Below, piece after piece: positions 19,888 through 30,485 of a DNA stretch of 64,000 nt; position 1 is the first letter of the stretch, and each line of letters starts with the position of its first letter. Source of the DNA: Yponomeuta sedellus (lineage: Eukaryota > Arthropoda > Insecta > Lepidoptera > Yponomeutidae). The notes below the pieces were generated by a model that was not told the origin of the DNA, made no database searches, and worked only from the letters and a program-made list of their open reading frames with translations. A program made the translations under genes and the position numbers. The stretch covers positions 8,052,785-8,116,784 of the forward strand of contig OW203730.1 in assembly GCA_934045075.1 (NCBI GenBank). Reading direction: 5' to 3'.

Positions 19888-19990
19888 CCGGCGTGCGTTC
19901 ATGCAACGACCAATGAACGTTGATGAAGCGAAGGTGATCTTTCAGGAGCATGGCAAGTGGCAGTCATATGGCAGCAATGGGTAATGTATG
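19888..19990 (+). mobile_element. RTE-b 3' end fragment
   Basis: GTGCGTTCATGCAACGACCA, ATGAACGTTGATGAAGCGAA, GGTGATCTTTCAGGA and GGCAAGTGGCAGT, then a short TGTATGTAATG tail. Confidence 0.7.
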
Positions 19991-20093
19991 TAATGTTATC
20001 TTACTTCTATGAAATTAATGTTAATGTTGTTCTATGAAAGTTAATGTACTACCCTGTGTTCATGTAAGTTTTCTATTCATAATACTATTCTCC

Positions 20094-20330
20094 GACGGTC
20101 TCGGTGGCGCAGCGGTTTGGCACACTGACTGTAAAACGGAAGGTCTCGGGTTCGACCCCCGGCCGGGTCAAACTAGGAAACTAACTTTTCTAGTTTGTCT
20201 CGGGTCTTTGATCTGTGTATTTATTGTATTGAATCTATCGTCGAGTAAGCACCTGTAACACATGTCATTTAGTTGTACGTAGTATGAGGCTAATGAGATC
20301 TGAGTGATATGTCCATGACTTTTTATTTTT
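20094..20330 (+). mobile_element. SINE-B, full length
   Basis: The tRNA-like head GACGGTCTCGGTGGCGCAGC has a clear box A, and GGGTTCGACCCCCGGCCGGG a clear box B. The body continues CTAACTTTTCTAGTTTGTCT, GAATCTATCGTCGAGTAAGC and GGCTAATGAGATCTGAGTGA and ends in T-rich sequence. Other copies lie at 6427, 21875, 28266 and 51743. Confidence 0.85.
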
Positions 20331-20446
20331 TATTGTATTTCACCATTTTTTCTTTTGCTCTTTTCAATTCCGAGGTTTTGCTGGAAGAGATTGCTTCTCG
20401 CATCTGCATTTACTCATGTAAGTAGTTCAATAAAGAATGAATAATG
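20331..20446 (+). mobile_element. Non-LTR 3' end, another family
   Basis: AGGTTTTGCTGGAAGAGATT, GCTTCTCGCATCTGCATTTA and TCAATAAAGAATGAATAATG have the layout of a retrotransposon 3' UTR but a different tail from the 15332 family. Confidence 0.5.
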
Positions 20447-20832
20447 ACTTTTAGCGAGCGTTTACTATAGCCTCCTAAGCCTTGTCGTCCTAAAAATAGG
20501 ACGTCTCGAATAATTTTCTTAATTCACACCCAATGATTTAGTAGGAAGTCCGGAAAACTTACAGGTCCAAAATTTTCATCACCGCTTTTTGTACAACAAA
20601 AAAAAAGTTCTTCAAAATCTACATAGTTTTAGACGACTTATTTAAACTGTTACCTCCAGACAGCTGTTTGTTTTCCAGATACTGATGGTAGTTGAAACTA
20701 CAAATATTTGATTGTTCATTTACTTGCAATTATTGATACGGAATTGACCTCGAAGTACGTAAAAGCTCCGTACATTCGTTTGTTGACAATTTTAATTTTA
20801 GTCCGACCTTATTCAATTTAGTGTACTCTTTA
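20447..20832. other. No recognised feature
   Basis: Nothing recognised. Confidence 0.4.
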
Positions 20833-20999
20833 GGCTGGTTTCGGATTTGAGAATTCACTAAATACTTACTTAAGTAACGTTCTGACATGCTATTTTTTGA
20901 GAAATTCGATGAGACAGTGTTTATTTAGTTTTACACTAAACTTGACTATTTACTCTGAACTTAATTTAATTTTTTCATTCTCAATTCATTAATTGGCCC
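20833..20999. mobile_element. MITE-L copy
   Basis: Left GGCTGGTTTCGGATTTGAGA, right CATTCTCAATTCATTAATTG followed by GCCC. The centre contains CGTTCTGACATGC. Other copies: 24212-24349, 27224-27735 (interrupted) and a fragment at 52965-53045. Confidence 0.65.
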
Positions 21000-21139
21000 T
21001 AGTTCAACAACAAAGTTTTATTGAACAAACTCCCGTTTTTACCGTTTCTGGCGCATTTCTGGCTTTGCATGTAGTCTTGAATGATTTCATGCAATGATAG
21101 AAATGCGCAAGTTCTACTCTGAAGTAAACTACACACGGC

Positions 21140-21252
21140 ACAATCACTTATCCTCGTCCCAAACAAGGATACGCCTATGATAACCAGACAAAGACACTAG
21201 ACATGAAAATACTACCTGGGGGAAATGAAGCCGCTAAACCAATAAGGCAGTC
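21140..21252 (-). mobile_element. SINE-D copy, degenerate
   Basis: CAATCACTTATCCTCGTCCC, AACCAGACAAAGACACTAGA and GCTAAACCAATAAGGCAGTC follow the order of the other SINE-D copies. Confidence 0.55.
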
Positions 21253-21295
21253 TTATTATAAGAAATCAATTTATATATCGATAATATAATACATA

Positions 21296-21452
21296 GCCCT
21301 CCGACCAGGTGGGATGACAATCTGCGAAAAACTGCCGGCAGATGCTGGATGCGGCAAGCTGAAGACAGGGCGCTATGGCGCTCATTAGGGGAGGGCTATG
21401 TCCAGCAGTGGACTACATAATATAGCCTGAAGAAGAAGAAGAAGATAATACA
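21296..21452 (+). mobile_element. RTE-a 3' end fragment
   Basis: GACCAGGTGGGATGACAATC encodes part of the TRWDD motif. It is followed by GCGAAAAACTGCCGGCAG, GGCGCTATGGCGCTCATTAG and the tail CCTGAAGAAGAAGAAGA. Confidence 0.75.
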
Positions 21453-21874
21453 TAAACTAAAGAAAAAAATCAAAACCATTCAAATGTCCGGTATAAAGTT
21501 AAAGTTACCACCAGTGGCATGAAATAACTGATGAAGTTTTTCGCATTTTTTTCCAAACGGTTGTTAGCATTTTATAGTAAATCCGCTGATTTTTACATGC
21601 AAAGAGGCATAATATTACAGATTTTATTAAACTCAGCTCATACACTATAGTTCTTTCTACGATAGCACGGAAAACATTGAAATAAGGAATAAAAGGCGAA
21701 ATTTACTAGGATGCCCGTAATCACAATATTGGGTCTTCTTATTCATTCCTTATCCTGATTCATCAATCCAGTAAGGTAGTAGGCTAGATGATATTTAGGA
21801 AGGTACTCAATTCCCATCACGCTTGCCTAAATGATATAAACGAACTACGAGCAAAGCCAAGAAATAGATTCGTA
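21453..21874. other. No recognised feature
   Basis: Nothing recognised. Confidence 0.4.
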
Positions 21875-22127
21875 TTTATTTAATAATAAACATTCATGGA
21901 TATATATATACACAGATCTCGTTAGCCCTATACCAAGTAGAACTAAATGACTTGTGTTTATAGGTGCTAACTCAACGATACATTTAATACAATAAATACA
22001 AAGAAAACATCCAAGACCCGAGACAAACTAGAAAAGTTCGTTCCTAGTTTGACCCGGCCTGGGATCGAACCCGAGCCCTTCGGTTTTACAGTCGGCGTGC
22101 CAAACCGCAGCGTCACCGAGGCCGTCT
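21875..22127 (-). mobile_element. SINE-B, full length
   Basis: Inverse of the 20094 copy, from the tail (TTTAATAATAAACATTCATG) to the head (TGGGATCGAACCCGAGC, then CACCGAGGCCGTC). Confidence 0.8.
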
Positions 22128-22479
22128 ATCTGTCTCTGCAAGCTTTATTCCGTGTAATTACTTTTTGTCCTCCATTTATAGGTATACTGTCTAAATTTCC
22201 TCCTCTTATAGACTGTTACTATAACTTACTTTTGTATGTTTTTTCATAACTATATATGTAACTGGTTATGTAGGTATATTTGTACTTATCTAAGTATTAT
22301 ATTCATTATACTATTTTTATTTTTAATGCACTAACCCGTGCTAAGGAACAAATTTAAAAACCTATTTAGAGGCTAAAAATTTCACCCATGCCGGGATTCG
22401 AACCCGCAACCTCTGGCTATCCGTGCCAGCGCTCTACCAATTGAGCCTCTAAATAGGTTTTTAAATATTATATTCATAT

Positions 22480-22583
22480 TCATATTTGTACCGACTACCC
22501 GTCTCTCTTTACCTTCACCTACTTTTCGTCATTAGGTTGTCTAGAAGACATTGCTTTTAGCACTGGGGCCGCTAATTGGACTC
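22480..22583 (+). mobile_element. Non-LTR 3' UTR fragment inside tPal
   Basis: GTACCGACTACCCGTCTCTC, TTAGGTTGTCTAGAAGACAT and GGGCCGCTAATTGGAC match the 15332 family UTR. Confidence 0.65.
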
Positions 22584-22640
22584 GGTATCTTTACATGTTT
22601 TATATAATGCGCTTTGATGATATAAACATGTAAAGATACC
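22584..22640. repeat. Palindrome
   Basis: GGTATCTTTACATGTTT and AAACATGTAAAGATACC are perfect 17-bp arms. Confidence 0.9.
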
Positions 22641-22770
22641 GACAACAAAGACGGATAGCCAGAGGTTGCGGGTTCGAATCCCGGCATGGGTGAAATTTTT
22701 AGCCTCTAAATAGGTTTTTAAATTTGTTCCTTAGCACGGGTTAGTGCATTAAAAATAAAAATAGTGTAAT

Positions 22771-23480
22771 ATTCCTCTTATCATATCTTATCCTATCTTA
22801 AATACATATCCAACCCTTTGGCGTAGAGCGGGCAAGAGGGTAGTGTGTAAGGAGTCTTCAAATATCTTTTATAGTATTTTTATAGCATATAAGAATACTT
22901 TACATTGTAAAACTAGGAGCACCTACCAACAAACTGTTATGCAGTTTGGCAGAATCCATTTCATGTATTTTTTTAAATAAACATTATTTATCAATCAACC
23001 AAATCAGTAAAGAACCTATGGTCAGAAAAGTATTAAATAGGTAAACCTTACATTCATCAACGGTTTGTTTACACTCAAAGAAACCGTGACAGGAATGAAA
23101 TGAACATTCTGAGCGATTTCGCAACAGCGTCAATTATTCGCAATTGGGCTTTCCAAGCCACGTCAGTGTTTACCTTAATCACTCTATTGCCTCAATAAAA
23201 GGCTAGACGTTTCGTGCACAGTGCGGGTGGGGCTTTATAATGTGCGATAATTTTATACATTTCGAACATTTCTCATTAAGGTTGGCATGCAAACGCAATT
23301 GCACACCCATTATTTCTTACTTCGTCGTCATAATGGAATCCTAACTTATCCAAAGTCTAGTTGAACGTATATTAATTGACAACTGTCTATTTTTATTTTT
23401 ATTTCACTGCATTTTATTGATGATTGTTATGTTACTGTAAACATAACATAAATAAATAAAAAAAATGTTTATTTTATCAA
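22771..23480. other. No gene recognised
   Basis: No element could be named. Confidence 0.4.
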
Positions 23481-23555
23481 CTAAAATAGGCATTTTTTGC
23501 TAAAATGGAGGCTCCATTTTTGGAGCCTCCATTTTAGCAAAAATGCCTATTTTAG
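23481..23555. repeat. Near-perfect palindrome, about 35-bp arms
   Basis: CTAAAATAGGCATTTTTTGC, then TAAAATGGAGGCTCC, and on the other side GGAGCCTCCATTTTA and GCAAAAATGCCTATTTTAG. There is almost no spacer. One T-run length difference is the only mismatch I see. Confidence 0.9.
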
Positions 23556-23635
23556 GACACTCCGCTCTTCCATAGCCAGATTAAACTAGGAGTTACACTT
23601 ACAGATAACATAGGTAATTATCTCTTCATCCCTTC

Positions 23636-23800
23636 CTTAATGAGCGCCAAAGCGCACCATCTTTAGTTTGTCGCATTTAGCTTCTGCCGGCAGTTTTTCG
23701 CAGATCGTCATCCCACCTGGTCGGAGGGCGTCCTAAACTACGTTTGCCGAGTCACGGTCTCCACTCAATAACACGTTTACTCCAACGGTTGTCGGTTCTT
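23636..23800 (-). mobile_element. RTE-a ORF2 C-terminal fragment
   Basis: Inverse of RTE-a: AATGAGCGCCAAAGCGC, TGCCGGCAGTTTTTCGCAGA, TCGTCATCCCACCTGGTCGG and GAGTCACGGTCTCCACTCAA. It extends a little further into the coding region than the plus-strand fragments at 21296. Confidence 0.7.
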
Positions 23801-23997
23801 CGCGAGTTATCTCCATCTGTCCGTTATATTTATCCTAATGCTGTCTTGAAGAGATCGTTCTTAGCGAAAACCCGTCAAATGTATATGGCAAAACAAAATG
23901 TAAGCAATTTAATATAGTTAAATGTTTAAGAGTCTGTCATCTTATATGCGTAAACCAGTACAATATAACTGAGTATGGCGCTTTTTTCTGTGGCTTA

Positions 23998-24206
23998 TTA
24001 ACGTCCCATTGCTGGTCACAGACCTTCTCTCTGAGAGAGTGTGTGGGCCTTATTACCACGTGTGCCCTCCGCGGATTGACAATATTAAACGCTGAGGTGT
24101 TTAAACACCACAGACTTTCAGGTTTCCTCACGATATTTCCCTTCACACTTGTAGGTATTAGCGGTATTGCTACAATAACTTCATATCTAAGTACATAACT
24201 TAGAAA
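23998..24206 (-). mobile_element. SINE-C copy
   Basis: ACGTCCCATTGCTGGTCACA, TTCTCTCTGAGAGAGTGTGT, CCGCGGATTGACAAT and GGTTTCCTCACGATATTTCC, then GTACATAACTTAGAAAACAA. The tRNA-like head is missing. Confidence 0.65.
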
Positions 24207-24211
24207 ACAAT

Positions 24212-24349
24212 GGGCCGGTGTCTGAATTGAGAATTTCACTAAATACCTACTTACGCTATGTTCTGACACGCTCTTTTCCGAGAGAATCGAAGAGTACAGC
24301 ACTACAGCAAAGTTATTATTTAGATAAATTCTCAATTCTCATTGGCCCT
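24212..24349. mobile_element. MITE-L copy
   Basis: Left GGGCCGGTGTCTGAATTGAG, right AAATTCTCAATTCTCATTGG then CCC. The interior has GTTCTGACACGCTCTTTTCC. Confidence 0.7.
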
Positions 24350-24351
24350 AT

Positions 24352-25194
24352 GTCATTAAGACACTTTAACCGTACTTTTTTTTTCGTTTTTTTAATGATT
24401 TGTGATACAGTTTGTTTAAAAAAGTCGAAGTCACCTTGTATAAATATACAATACAATTTTTTAAACCCTGTTAGTTATTTACAGACTAAAAAGCAGATGT
24501 TGCGGACGCTTAAACGCATATTTTTTAAAGCAAACTGACTTTTGTTACTTAACGTTTGGACGCACCAGTTCGTAAAATCACTAAGTCACACTTAGGGATT
24601 TTTTCAAGTAGCAACACTATTGAAAAGAGCTCATTTTTGTATATAATTTTGTTTTTAGAAGTTTTCTTTTAAATGTCTCTAAGCCTGTTTTTTTATAGGA
24701 AAAAAATCTGGTTCAATTTTAGTTCGTAAAATCCCTATGTCCTAAAAAATCTCTAAGTTCACAGAAAATCATTAAAAAATCACTTAGTCCGGCCACGTTT
24801 GTTTTTGTTTACGCCAAATTTAACGGTCCTTTTTTTTAAGGTACCAACCTTGTATTTAGTTTTTGTTTAAGTTTATTGTTATTTATCAATGGTAAGGGTA
24901 AAAGAGGCAAAAATAAACGACGTGAAAAAACGTGGCAAGTGCTAAGCAGAGGTTTTACACTTAATTCTGTACCACGTCATAGTGAATAAAATTAAGAGGA
25001 AAAATTAGAAGTAACAGAATAATTTTGCCTCGGACAGGTGGTAATAAACTAGACTGAAACCGTGTGAACTTCCGCCATGCATATTCATAAGGGTACTTTA
25101 ACACTGTATCCGTCATTGATTGAAACATTTCCGGCAAACATTTGCAGGTCTCCGAAAACTATTACTAACAGTTTTTGACTCACAATTTTTTTTT
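24352..25194. other. No gene recognised; weak internal repeat
   Basis: CAGTTCGTAAAATCACTAAGTC near 24569 in two parts (CAGTTCGTAAAATC, ACTAAGTC) and TTTAGTTCGTAAAATCCC near 24718 with CACTTAGTCCGG near 24782 suggest a degenerate repeat of unknown type. Confidence 0.35.
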
Positions 25195-25372
25195 TATGTA
25201 GCCTCGATTGTGTCCCAATGCTGGGCAAAGGCCTCCCCTTTTGTCTTCCGTTCCTCCCTGTTCATGGCCACTTCCTGCAAGTCCGGCAGAAAGGTTGTAA
25301 GGTCGTCCCGCCATCTCCGCTTGGGTCGGCCACGTTTGCGATATCCGTCGCGCGGAACCCAGTCACACAAAT
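25195..25372 (-). mobile_element. RTE-like ORF2 end, antisense
   Basis: CCAATGCTGGGCAAAGGCCT, TCCCTGTTCATGGCC and GTAAGGTCGTCCCGCCATCT form the inverse of an RTE-type C-terminus and end. The family is different from RTE-a and RTE-b. Confidence 0.55.
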
Positions 25373-25378
25373 ATTAAT

Positions 25379-25552
25379 ATCAAAAAACCTATTTAGAGCC
25401 TAAAAATTCCACCCATGTCGGGATTCAAACCCGCGACCTCTGGCTATCCAGAGATCACGGGTTCGAATCCCGGCATAAGTGGAATTTTGGAATTTTTAGC
25501 CACTAAATAGGTTTTTAAAATTGTCCTTAGTACGGGTTAGTGCGTTAAAAAA
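25379..25552. mobile_element. tPal copy 6, central deletion palindrome
   Basis: Left: AACCTATTTAGAGCCTAAAA, ATGTCGGGATTCAAACCC, CGACCTCTGGCTATCC. Right: AGAGATCACGGGTTCGAATC, CCGGCATAAGTGGAATT, GCCACTAAATAGGTTTTTAA, TTAGTACGGGTTAGTGCG. The two arms meet inside the anticodon-arm region with no spacer, so the whole element can fold into one long hairpin. Confidence 0.75.
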
Positions 25553-25627
25553 GAATATATAATAAATATTAATATCCATTTATTACAGCGTAAAAAATAC
25601 ATTCTGTTTGCTGAATAAACATAACAT

Positions 25628-26070
25628 AACAAAACCTCACGCCTGTATCCGAGAGGGATAGGCAGAGACCAGGGGCTGCCACTTGCCACGATACTGACAG
25701 ATCCCCTTCACCTCACCAAAATTTTTACCTTCTCCTTTGCTAATACATCCCTATTTGGATGTCCGCCTAGAACGTCTCTTATTGGCTCTTCCACTTACAT
25801 TCGCAATATATATTGTTTCTTAAATCTTTGTTCCTTCATCCTATCCACATGTCCAAAGCAACGCAACATTCCTTTCTCAATTCTAGTCACTACATCCCCT
25901 TTCAATCAACAGCGTTCTCTAGTCAGACTATTGCGTATCCTGTCATTCAAAGTAACACCACACATACTTCTCAAGGACCTTATTTTTACTGCATGAATTC
26001 TACTTTCTTGCTATTTTTGCCACACCCAAGCCTTGCTTCTGTACATAGGTTTACTGAATGTCATTGTAAG
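25628..26070 (-). mobile_element. RTE-b ORF2 C-terminal region and 3' end
   Basis: Antisense to the RTE-b copy at 39166: CTCACGCCTGTATCCGAGAG, GCCACTTGCCACGATACTGA, TTGCTAATACATCCCTATTT, GTCTCTTATTGGCTCTTCC and CCTTTCTCAATTCTAGTCAC. It reaches about 150 bp further upstream in ORF2 than the 39166 copy. The TATG tail is lost. Frames are interrupted. Confidence 0.7.
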
Positions 26071-26214
26071 CTGCTACCTCTGAACCGTATTTTAGTGGAG
26101 AAAAAGTCAGCAGGGGAAAAAAACTATGACCATATTTTCTTAAATCTTCTTCTCAATCATTAAATCAAATAATCATCATTATCTCCCGAGAAAAATAACT
26201 ATTTCTCAAAATGT

Positions 26215-26535
26215 ATTTATTAACTTTAAGTAGTGAATGTGGGTGGGAGAGCCGGTAAAGGACATCGCAGGCGGACATTTTTCGACCGAATAGGGAATGT
26301 TTTAGCAAAGGGTAAGATACGCCAACGCTGCTGCAATTGCAGTAGCCCACTATTGGGCAGGAAAAATATAAACTGGTCAATTAGCTGACATGAAAAAAAG
26401 AAGAAGAAAGTAATCGGAACCGGCGCGTGTGTGTATGCAACGACTAATAAACGTTGATGAAGCGAAGGTGATCTGTCAGGATTTTGGCAAAGTCTCTAGT
26501 CTCTGCCTACCCCTCTGGGATACAGATATGAAGTT
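26215..26535 (+). mobile_element. RTE-b fragments, rearranged
   Basis: First a coding-end piece (GAGAGCCGGTAAAGGACATC, AATAGGGAATGTTTTAGCAA), then a different RTE tail (CCACTATTGGGCAGG), and from 26415 the RTE-b end (GCGCGTGTGTGTATGCAACG, AACGTTGATGAAGCGAAGGT, CTGCCTACCCCTCTGGGATA). Confidence 0.6.
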
Positions 26536-27223
26536 TTCCTGTGTTGCTGTCACTATCAATAGTTGCAATAATTTATCCTGTAGTGCTATACCTAGTAAGA
26601 TAAAGTTTAACGGCGGATTCCGCTCTAGAATTGTATCCAATTTGTGGTTTTTGTAATTTAATTATTAGTTTTGTTAAACGTACTGTGGCCACTTATATGC
26701 TTAAAATTTAACTAATTTTGACCGTTTGACCAACTCACGTAACTTAACTTATACCCTAACTAATGATAAAAAAATACTAAACTAAAACACCGTAAAAAAT
26801 AACTGAAGTTATATAAAAAAGACGAACAATCTATTAGAGATAAATACAGTACTTATAAAAACGAATAGTAGCTTGTATAGTATAAAACTTACTCTGACGC
26901 TAACTCTGTGTAATATAACTATTTCAGTATTTTTTCCGATAATTATATCGAGATTCGCAACACACATCTTGAATGCTGTTACATAATTACTAGTCGACAT
27001 TGTGACATGAATGCAGTGTATTCAAACATGGAGGCGCAAATCAGCTAAGAAGTTTTGCAAATGGAAATTATTTTAACAGCGTTACTGATTTAATCTCACT
27101 TGTCGGCTAAAGAAATTGGCTGAGGTTGCTGCAGCAGCCCAACAAACTCTGGAGTTGCAAACTAGTCTGGATGTGATCTTATTACATACAATTTTGCATG
27201 AACACATCCGGATCAACGATTTA
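26536..27223. other. No recognised feature
   Basis: Nothing recognised. Confidence 0.4.
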
Positions 27224-27735
27224 GGGCCAGTTTTCTGAATTGAGAATTTTGCTAAGTAAATAGGTACTGTAATTAATTACGTATACTTTTCTAACTATAC
27301 CTGCGGTGTTACCCGCGGTTTATTGATTTTCCCACGGGAATAAGATATTTTCCCGCAGTAAATCGTAGCCTTTGCGTTAATCCAAGGTGTCAGCTAACGC
27401 CTTACTAAATTTTAATAAAATCGCTCCAGCCGTTCAGACGTGAAAAAGTGACAAACGTACACACTTACAAACTTTCGCTTTCGAAATGTTAGTGTGATGT
27501 GATGATTATGCGATTGCTCACCAAACTTTGAACAAGAAATTAGGTACATAAGGTACATAATAATTAATATGTACAAAAGCGAGCTTATCTCTGAAAGAGA
27601 TTTCTTCCAACAAACCTTAGAGTCTTGAGGCAGGAATTTCTCAGAAAAGAGCATGGCACAACGTTCCATAAGAATTTATTTAGTAAAATTTAGACAGGAA
27701 AATTTTAGTAAAATTCTCAATTCACGAACCGGCCC
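27224..27735. mobile_element. MITE-L interrupted by HINE-2
   Basis: Left end GGGCCAGTTTTCTGAATTGA at 27224. Right end GTAAAATTCTCAATTCACGA followed by ACCGGCCC at 27735. The copy is longer than other MITE-L because a HINE-2 is inserted at about 27292-27500 and further sequence separates it from the right end. Confidence 0.65.
27292..27500 (-). mobile_element. HINE-2, nested
   Basis: ACCTGCGGTGTTACCCGCGG (3' end, minus strand), GGTGTCAGCTAACGCC, AATCGCTCCAGCCGTTCAGA and ACTTACAAACTTTCGC. The terminal CTAG is degraded. Confidence 0.65.
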
Positions 27736-28027
27736 ATAGATATGGAAGAGAAGTTTGAAAAATACTTTCGATGAGAATGTAAATTTTTATTATGGGCCAA
27801 AGTTTTTTTTTAATAAAAGTTTACTTGCAAAATGTCAGAAGCCTTGCAAGAGAAGATTTTGATAGAGGCGAGTGAGTCAGTATTTAGCACATTAGAATTT
27901 CAGTATATAAAAAATGTTCTTATCTTGTGCTGGCAGTTTTGTACGAGTAAATAAATCAATTCCTGCTAAAACTTTCGTTCAAGGTGACCACCCTCTCAAG
28001 AGCAATTTTTCTTTTCAATAGTATAAC
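27736..28027. other. No recognised feature
   Basis: Nothing recognised. Confidence 0.4.
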
Positions 28028-28265
28028 TTTATAGTGGTAGCGGAGGGTTATAACATCTGCTTCTCAATCGGGAGGTTGTGGGTTCAAATACCCGCATGTA
28101 TCAATGGCGAAGTTTTATAAGTTATGTACATATTTTGTAAAGTTATAGTAGCAACAGCACTCGTTAACTGTGTAGAAAAACGTCGTGAGGAAACCTGAGT
28201 GTCTGAGGTGTTAATCTACTTTAGCGCTTGAAATTACTAATTCGCGGTGGGCACGCCTAGTAATT

Positions 28266-28514
28266 AAATAAATAATAAATATTCATAGACATATTACACA
28301 GATCTCGTTAGCCCTATACTAAGTACAACAAAATGACTTGTGTTACAGGTCTCGAACTCGACGATAGATTTAATACAATACATATATAGATAACATTCAA
28401 GACCCAAGACAAACTAGGAAAGTTTGTTTCATAGTTTGACCCGGCCGGGGATCGAACCAGAGACCTTCGGTTTTACAGTCGGCGTACCAAACCGCTGCGC
28501 CACCGAGGCCGTCC
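28266..28514 (-). mobile_element. SINE-B, full length, nested
   Basis: TAATAAATATTCATAGACAT through GGCCGGGGATCGAACCAGAG to GCCACCGAGGCCGTCC. All parts are present. Confidence 0.8.
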
Positions 28515-28534
28515 ATACTAAAAGACCATACTAA

Positions 28535-28592
28535 TCATGGTTGTCATATTTTTCTGGTTGTGCAATAAAGTGTTCTCTATCTATCTATCTAC
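28535..28592 (+). mobile_element. Non-LTR retrotransposon tail, nested
   Basis: GGTTGTGCAATAAAGTGTTC followed by (TCTA)n. A very short 5'-truncated insertion. Confidence 0.6.
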
Positions 28593-28672
28593 CATACTCT
28601 CTCTTTTTCAGAGAAGGCCTGTGCCCCGCAGTGGGACGTAGGTATATAGACTACATAAAAAAAGAAGCAAAC

Positions 28673-29157
28673 AAATATTACATAACAAATTAATTATTTT
28701 GTATCTTTATAAAGTGAAACGTAACAGAAAAATGTTAAAGAAAACAATATTTGCACAAATGCCCAAAGCAATTTTCAGGGCATTTATTTTCTCCCAAACT
28801 CAACGAAAAAAGAACACCTGAGCCGCGTATTTGTTTCGTTCATTGAATTTTATATTTTGCAAGATTAATACGACTAACATGTAAAAGTATCATCATAAAT
28901 ATCTCTACAATAAAATAAAAAAAATGGAATAGCTCCATTAAATAACTATGAATGTAAAGTTAGCGTCACTAATTGGCTTCTCTCCTTAATGTATCTTGAA
29001 ACTGAAGGTTTACTGAACATTACAAAGTAGAACTGTGTTTTAATTTTTTTTTATCAGAAGTAATAAGATAAGCACTAGTATACAAATACTCATACACACA
29101 CACTCACAAACACACCCTCACACACCCAAACATACACACAACATACAAACATACATA
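28673..29157. other. No gene; CA-rich simple sequence at 29092-29157
   Basis: ACACACACACTCACAAACAC and ACATACAAACATACATACAT. The rest is unrecognised. Confidence 0.5.
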
Positions 29158-29322
29158 CATGCTTGATAACTTCTGACGGTAAGGCCCGCCACAGTCTTAC
29201 AAACCTCCACCAACCCGGACTTGGCCCCCATGGTAGAGTATTTCCTAACCTTTCTGCAACTCAGGAAGAGACCCGTGCCCCAGCAGTGCGGACATACAGG
29301 GTTGATATTGATCGATCGATAG
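29158..29322 (+). mobile_element. 5S-SINE 3' half
   Basis: TTGATAACTTCTGACGGTAA, CCACCAACCCGGACTTGGCC and GTGCCCCAGCAGTGCGGACA, ending near GATCGATCGATA. The 5S-like head is missing. Confidence 0.75.
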
Positions 29323-29604
29323 AATTTAAAAATAAAACTAGGACAAATCACTCGTATCGAAATGCTACTCAGTAGTAGAAGATTTTAACTTCTCAGATGC
29401 ACTCAGAATATGAAGACTACATATTCATACTCTATGAATATTATATTACATTACAAGAGTAACGTTTCGTTCGTCGAAAAATGTTTCGAAATACTATTCG
29501 GAAATGTACGTGAGTGGAACTCTAATCTTTTCTTTACATTTATGAGGAGTTAGGCTGGAGGCAAGGGATAAAGAAGCACAAAAGGACTAGAATCATTCTT
29601 TATA

Positions 29605-29972
29605 AGTAGCCTATAGTTCCACTGCATGGCACATGCCTTCTCTCAGAGAGAGAGAGAGAGAGAGAGAGAAAAATTGCCGATCCGCGGTGGGCACGCGTGG
29701 TAATTAAACCCATATAATTATTCTACTTCACATTTTCGTTGCAAAAATATTCATAAGGAAATAAGTTAGTAATTGTTATAAAAACAGTAATTTTTAGTAG
29801 GGTTGTTGGTAAATATTCATAATTGGTTTTGTTGGATTATGTGTCAGGAAAACATCGTAATGAAACTTGAGTGCCTGACCGCTTGAATTCGCTAATTCAC
29901 GGTAGATATGAGTATTAATTAAGATATTACTCTCTCTCTCAGAGAAAGGCCTGTGCCTTTCGGTGGGACATT
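29605..29972. mobile_element. SINE-C fragments, both orientations
   Basis: 29605-29700 holds an inverted tail piece joined at an (AG)n tract (29641-29669) to GCCGATCCGCGGTGGGCACG in sense. 29850-29972 holds AACATCGTAATGAAACTTGA, CTCTCTCTCAGAGAAAGGCC and TGTGCCTTTCGGTGGGAC. The second is cut by the HINE-1 at 29975. Confidence 0.55.
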
Positions 29973-29974
29973 GA

Positions 29975-30212
29975 TCTATAATATAAAAATGAATCGTTGA
30001 ATGTCGTTGAAAAAGAATTAGCAAAATCGGTTCAGCTGCTCTCGTGATTTGTGCTTACCAACAAGCACAAATCACGAAAGCAGCTGAACCGATTTCACTA
30101 ATTCTTCATTTTCATATTCCTTCAAGTACGAGGATGGTTCTTACGGAGAGAAAAATAAAAAGAAATTAAAGTCTCGATTGTAAGGTGGTATGAAGTTCGC
30201 TGGGTCAGCTAG
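29975..30212 (+). mobile_element. HINE-1 with internal snap-back duplication
   Basis: Starts TCTATAATATAAAAATGAAT and ends AAGTTCGCTGGGTCAGCTAG, so both Helitron-type termini (TC and CTAG) are present. Compared with the copy at 63072-63248, an extra inverted segment is present: AATCGGTTCAGCTGCTCTCG faces AGCAGCTGAACCGATTTCAC across a 6-bp loop (arms about 30010-30055 and 30061-30107). No coding capacity. Confidence 0.75.
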
Positions 30213-30485
30213 TAGGTTACATAAAAAAATATTTTTTGGGTTACTTTATTTACTTCGTTGAGATATACTTCTGTTGGAGGTATTTACTTTCAGCTGGATG
30301 TTTATGTGCAAGCCTGAACGGTATGAGAAATATCTCTTTGGGCACATTTGTTTTGCTCTTCTATTTACACAAGTGTTTTACTGAGATGGTCATATTGCGT
30401 GCCTAGACCAATAAACTGTTATTTTAAGACGGTTTGAGAGATTAACTTATCCTTAATCGCCTAGAAATAATTACTATACTATTCA
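30213..30485. other. No recognised feature
   Basis: Nothing recognised. Confidence 0.35.

Larger units (their letters stand above)
22311..22765. mobile_element. tPal copy 5, arms separated by foreign sequence
   Basis: The left half (22311-22464) contains the outer arm, the minus-strand tRNA-like domain and then directly CTCTAAATAGGTTTTTAAAT. The right half (about 22646-22765) contains GGATAGCCAGAGGTTGCGGG, the box B and the outer arm. Between them lie a retrotransposon 3' UTR piece (22480-22583) and a palindrome (22584-22640). Confidence 0.65.
28028..28672 (+). mobile_element. SINE-C, full length, interrupted by two insertions
   Basis: The head TGGTAGCGGAGGGTTATAAC and box B GTGGGTTCAAATACCC lead into AACGTCGTGAGGAAACCTGA and GCGGTGGGCACGCCTAGTAA. 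The element resumes at 28593 with ATACTCTCTCTTTTTCAGAG, AAGGCCTGTGCCCCGCAGTG and GGACG, ending in A-rich sequence. Between lie SINE-B (28266-28514) and a retrotransposon tail (28535-28592). Confidence 0.75.
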
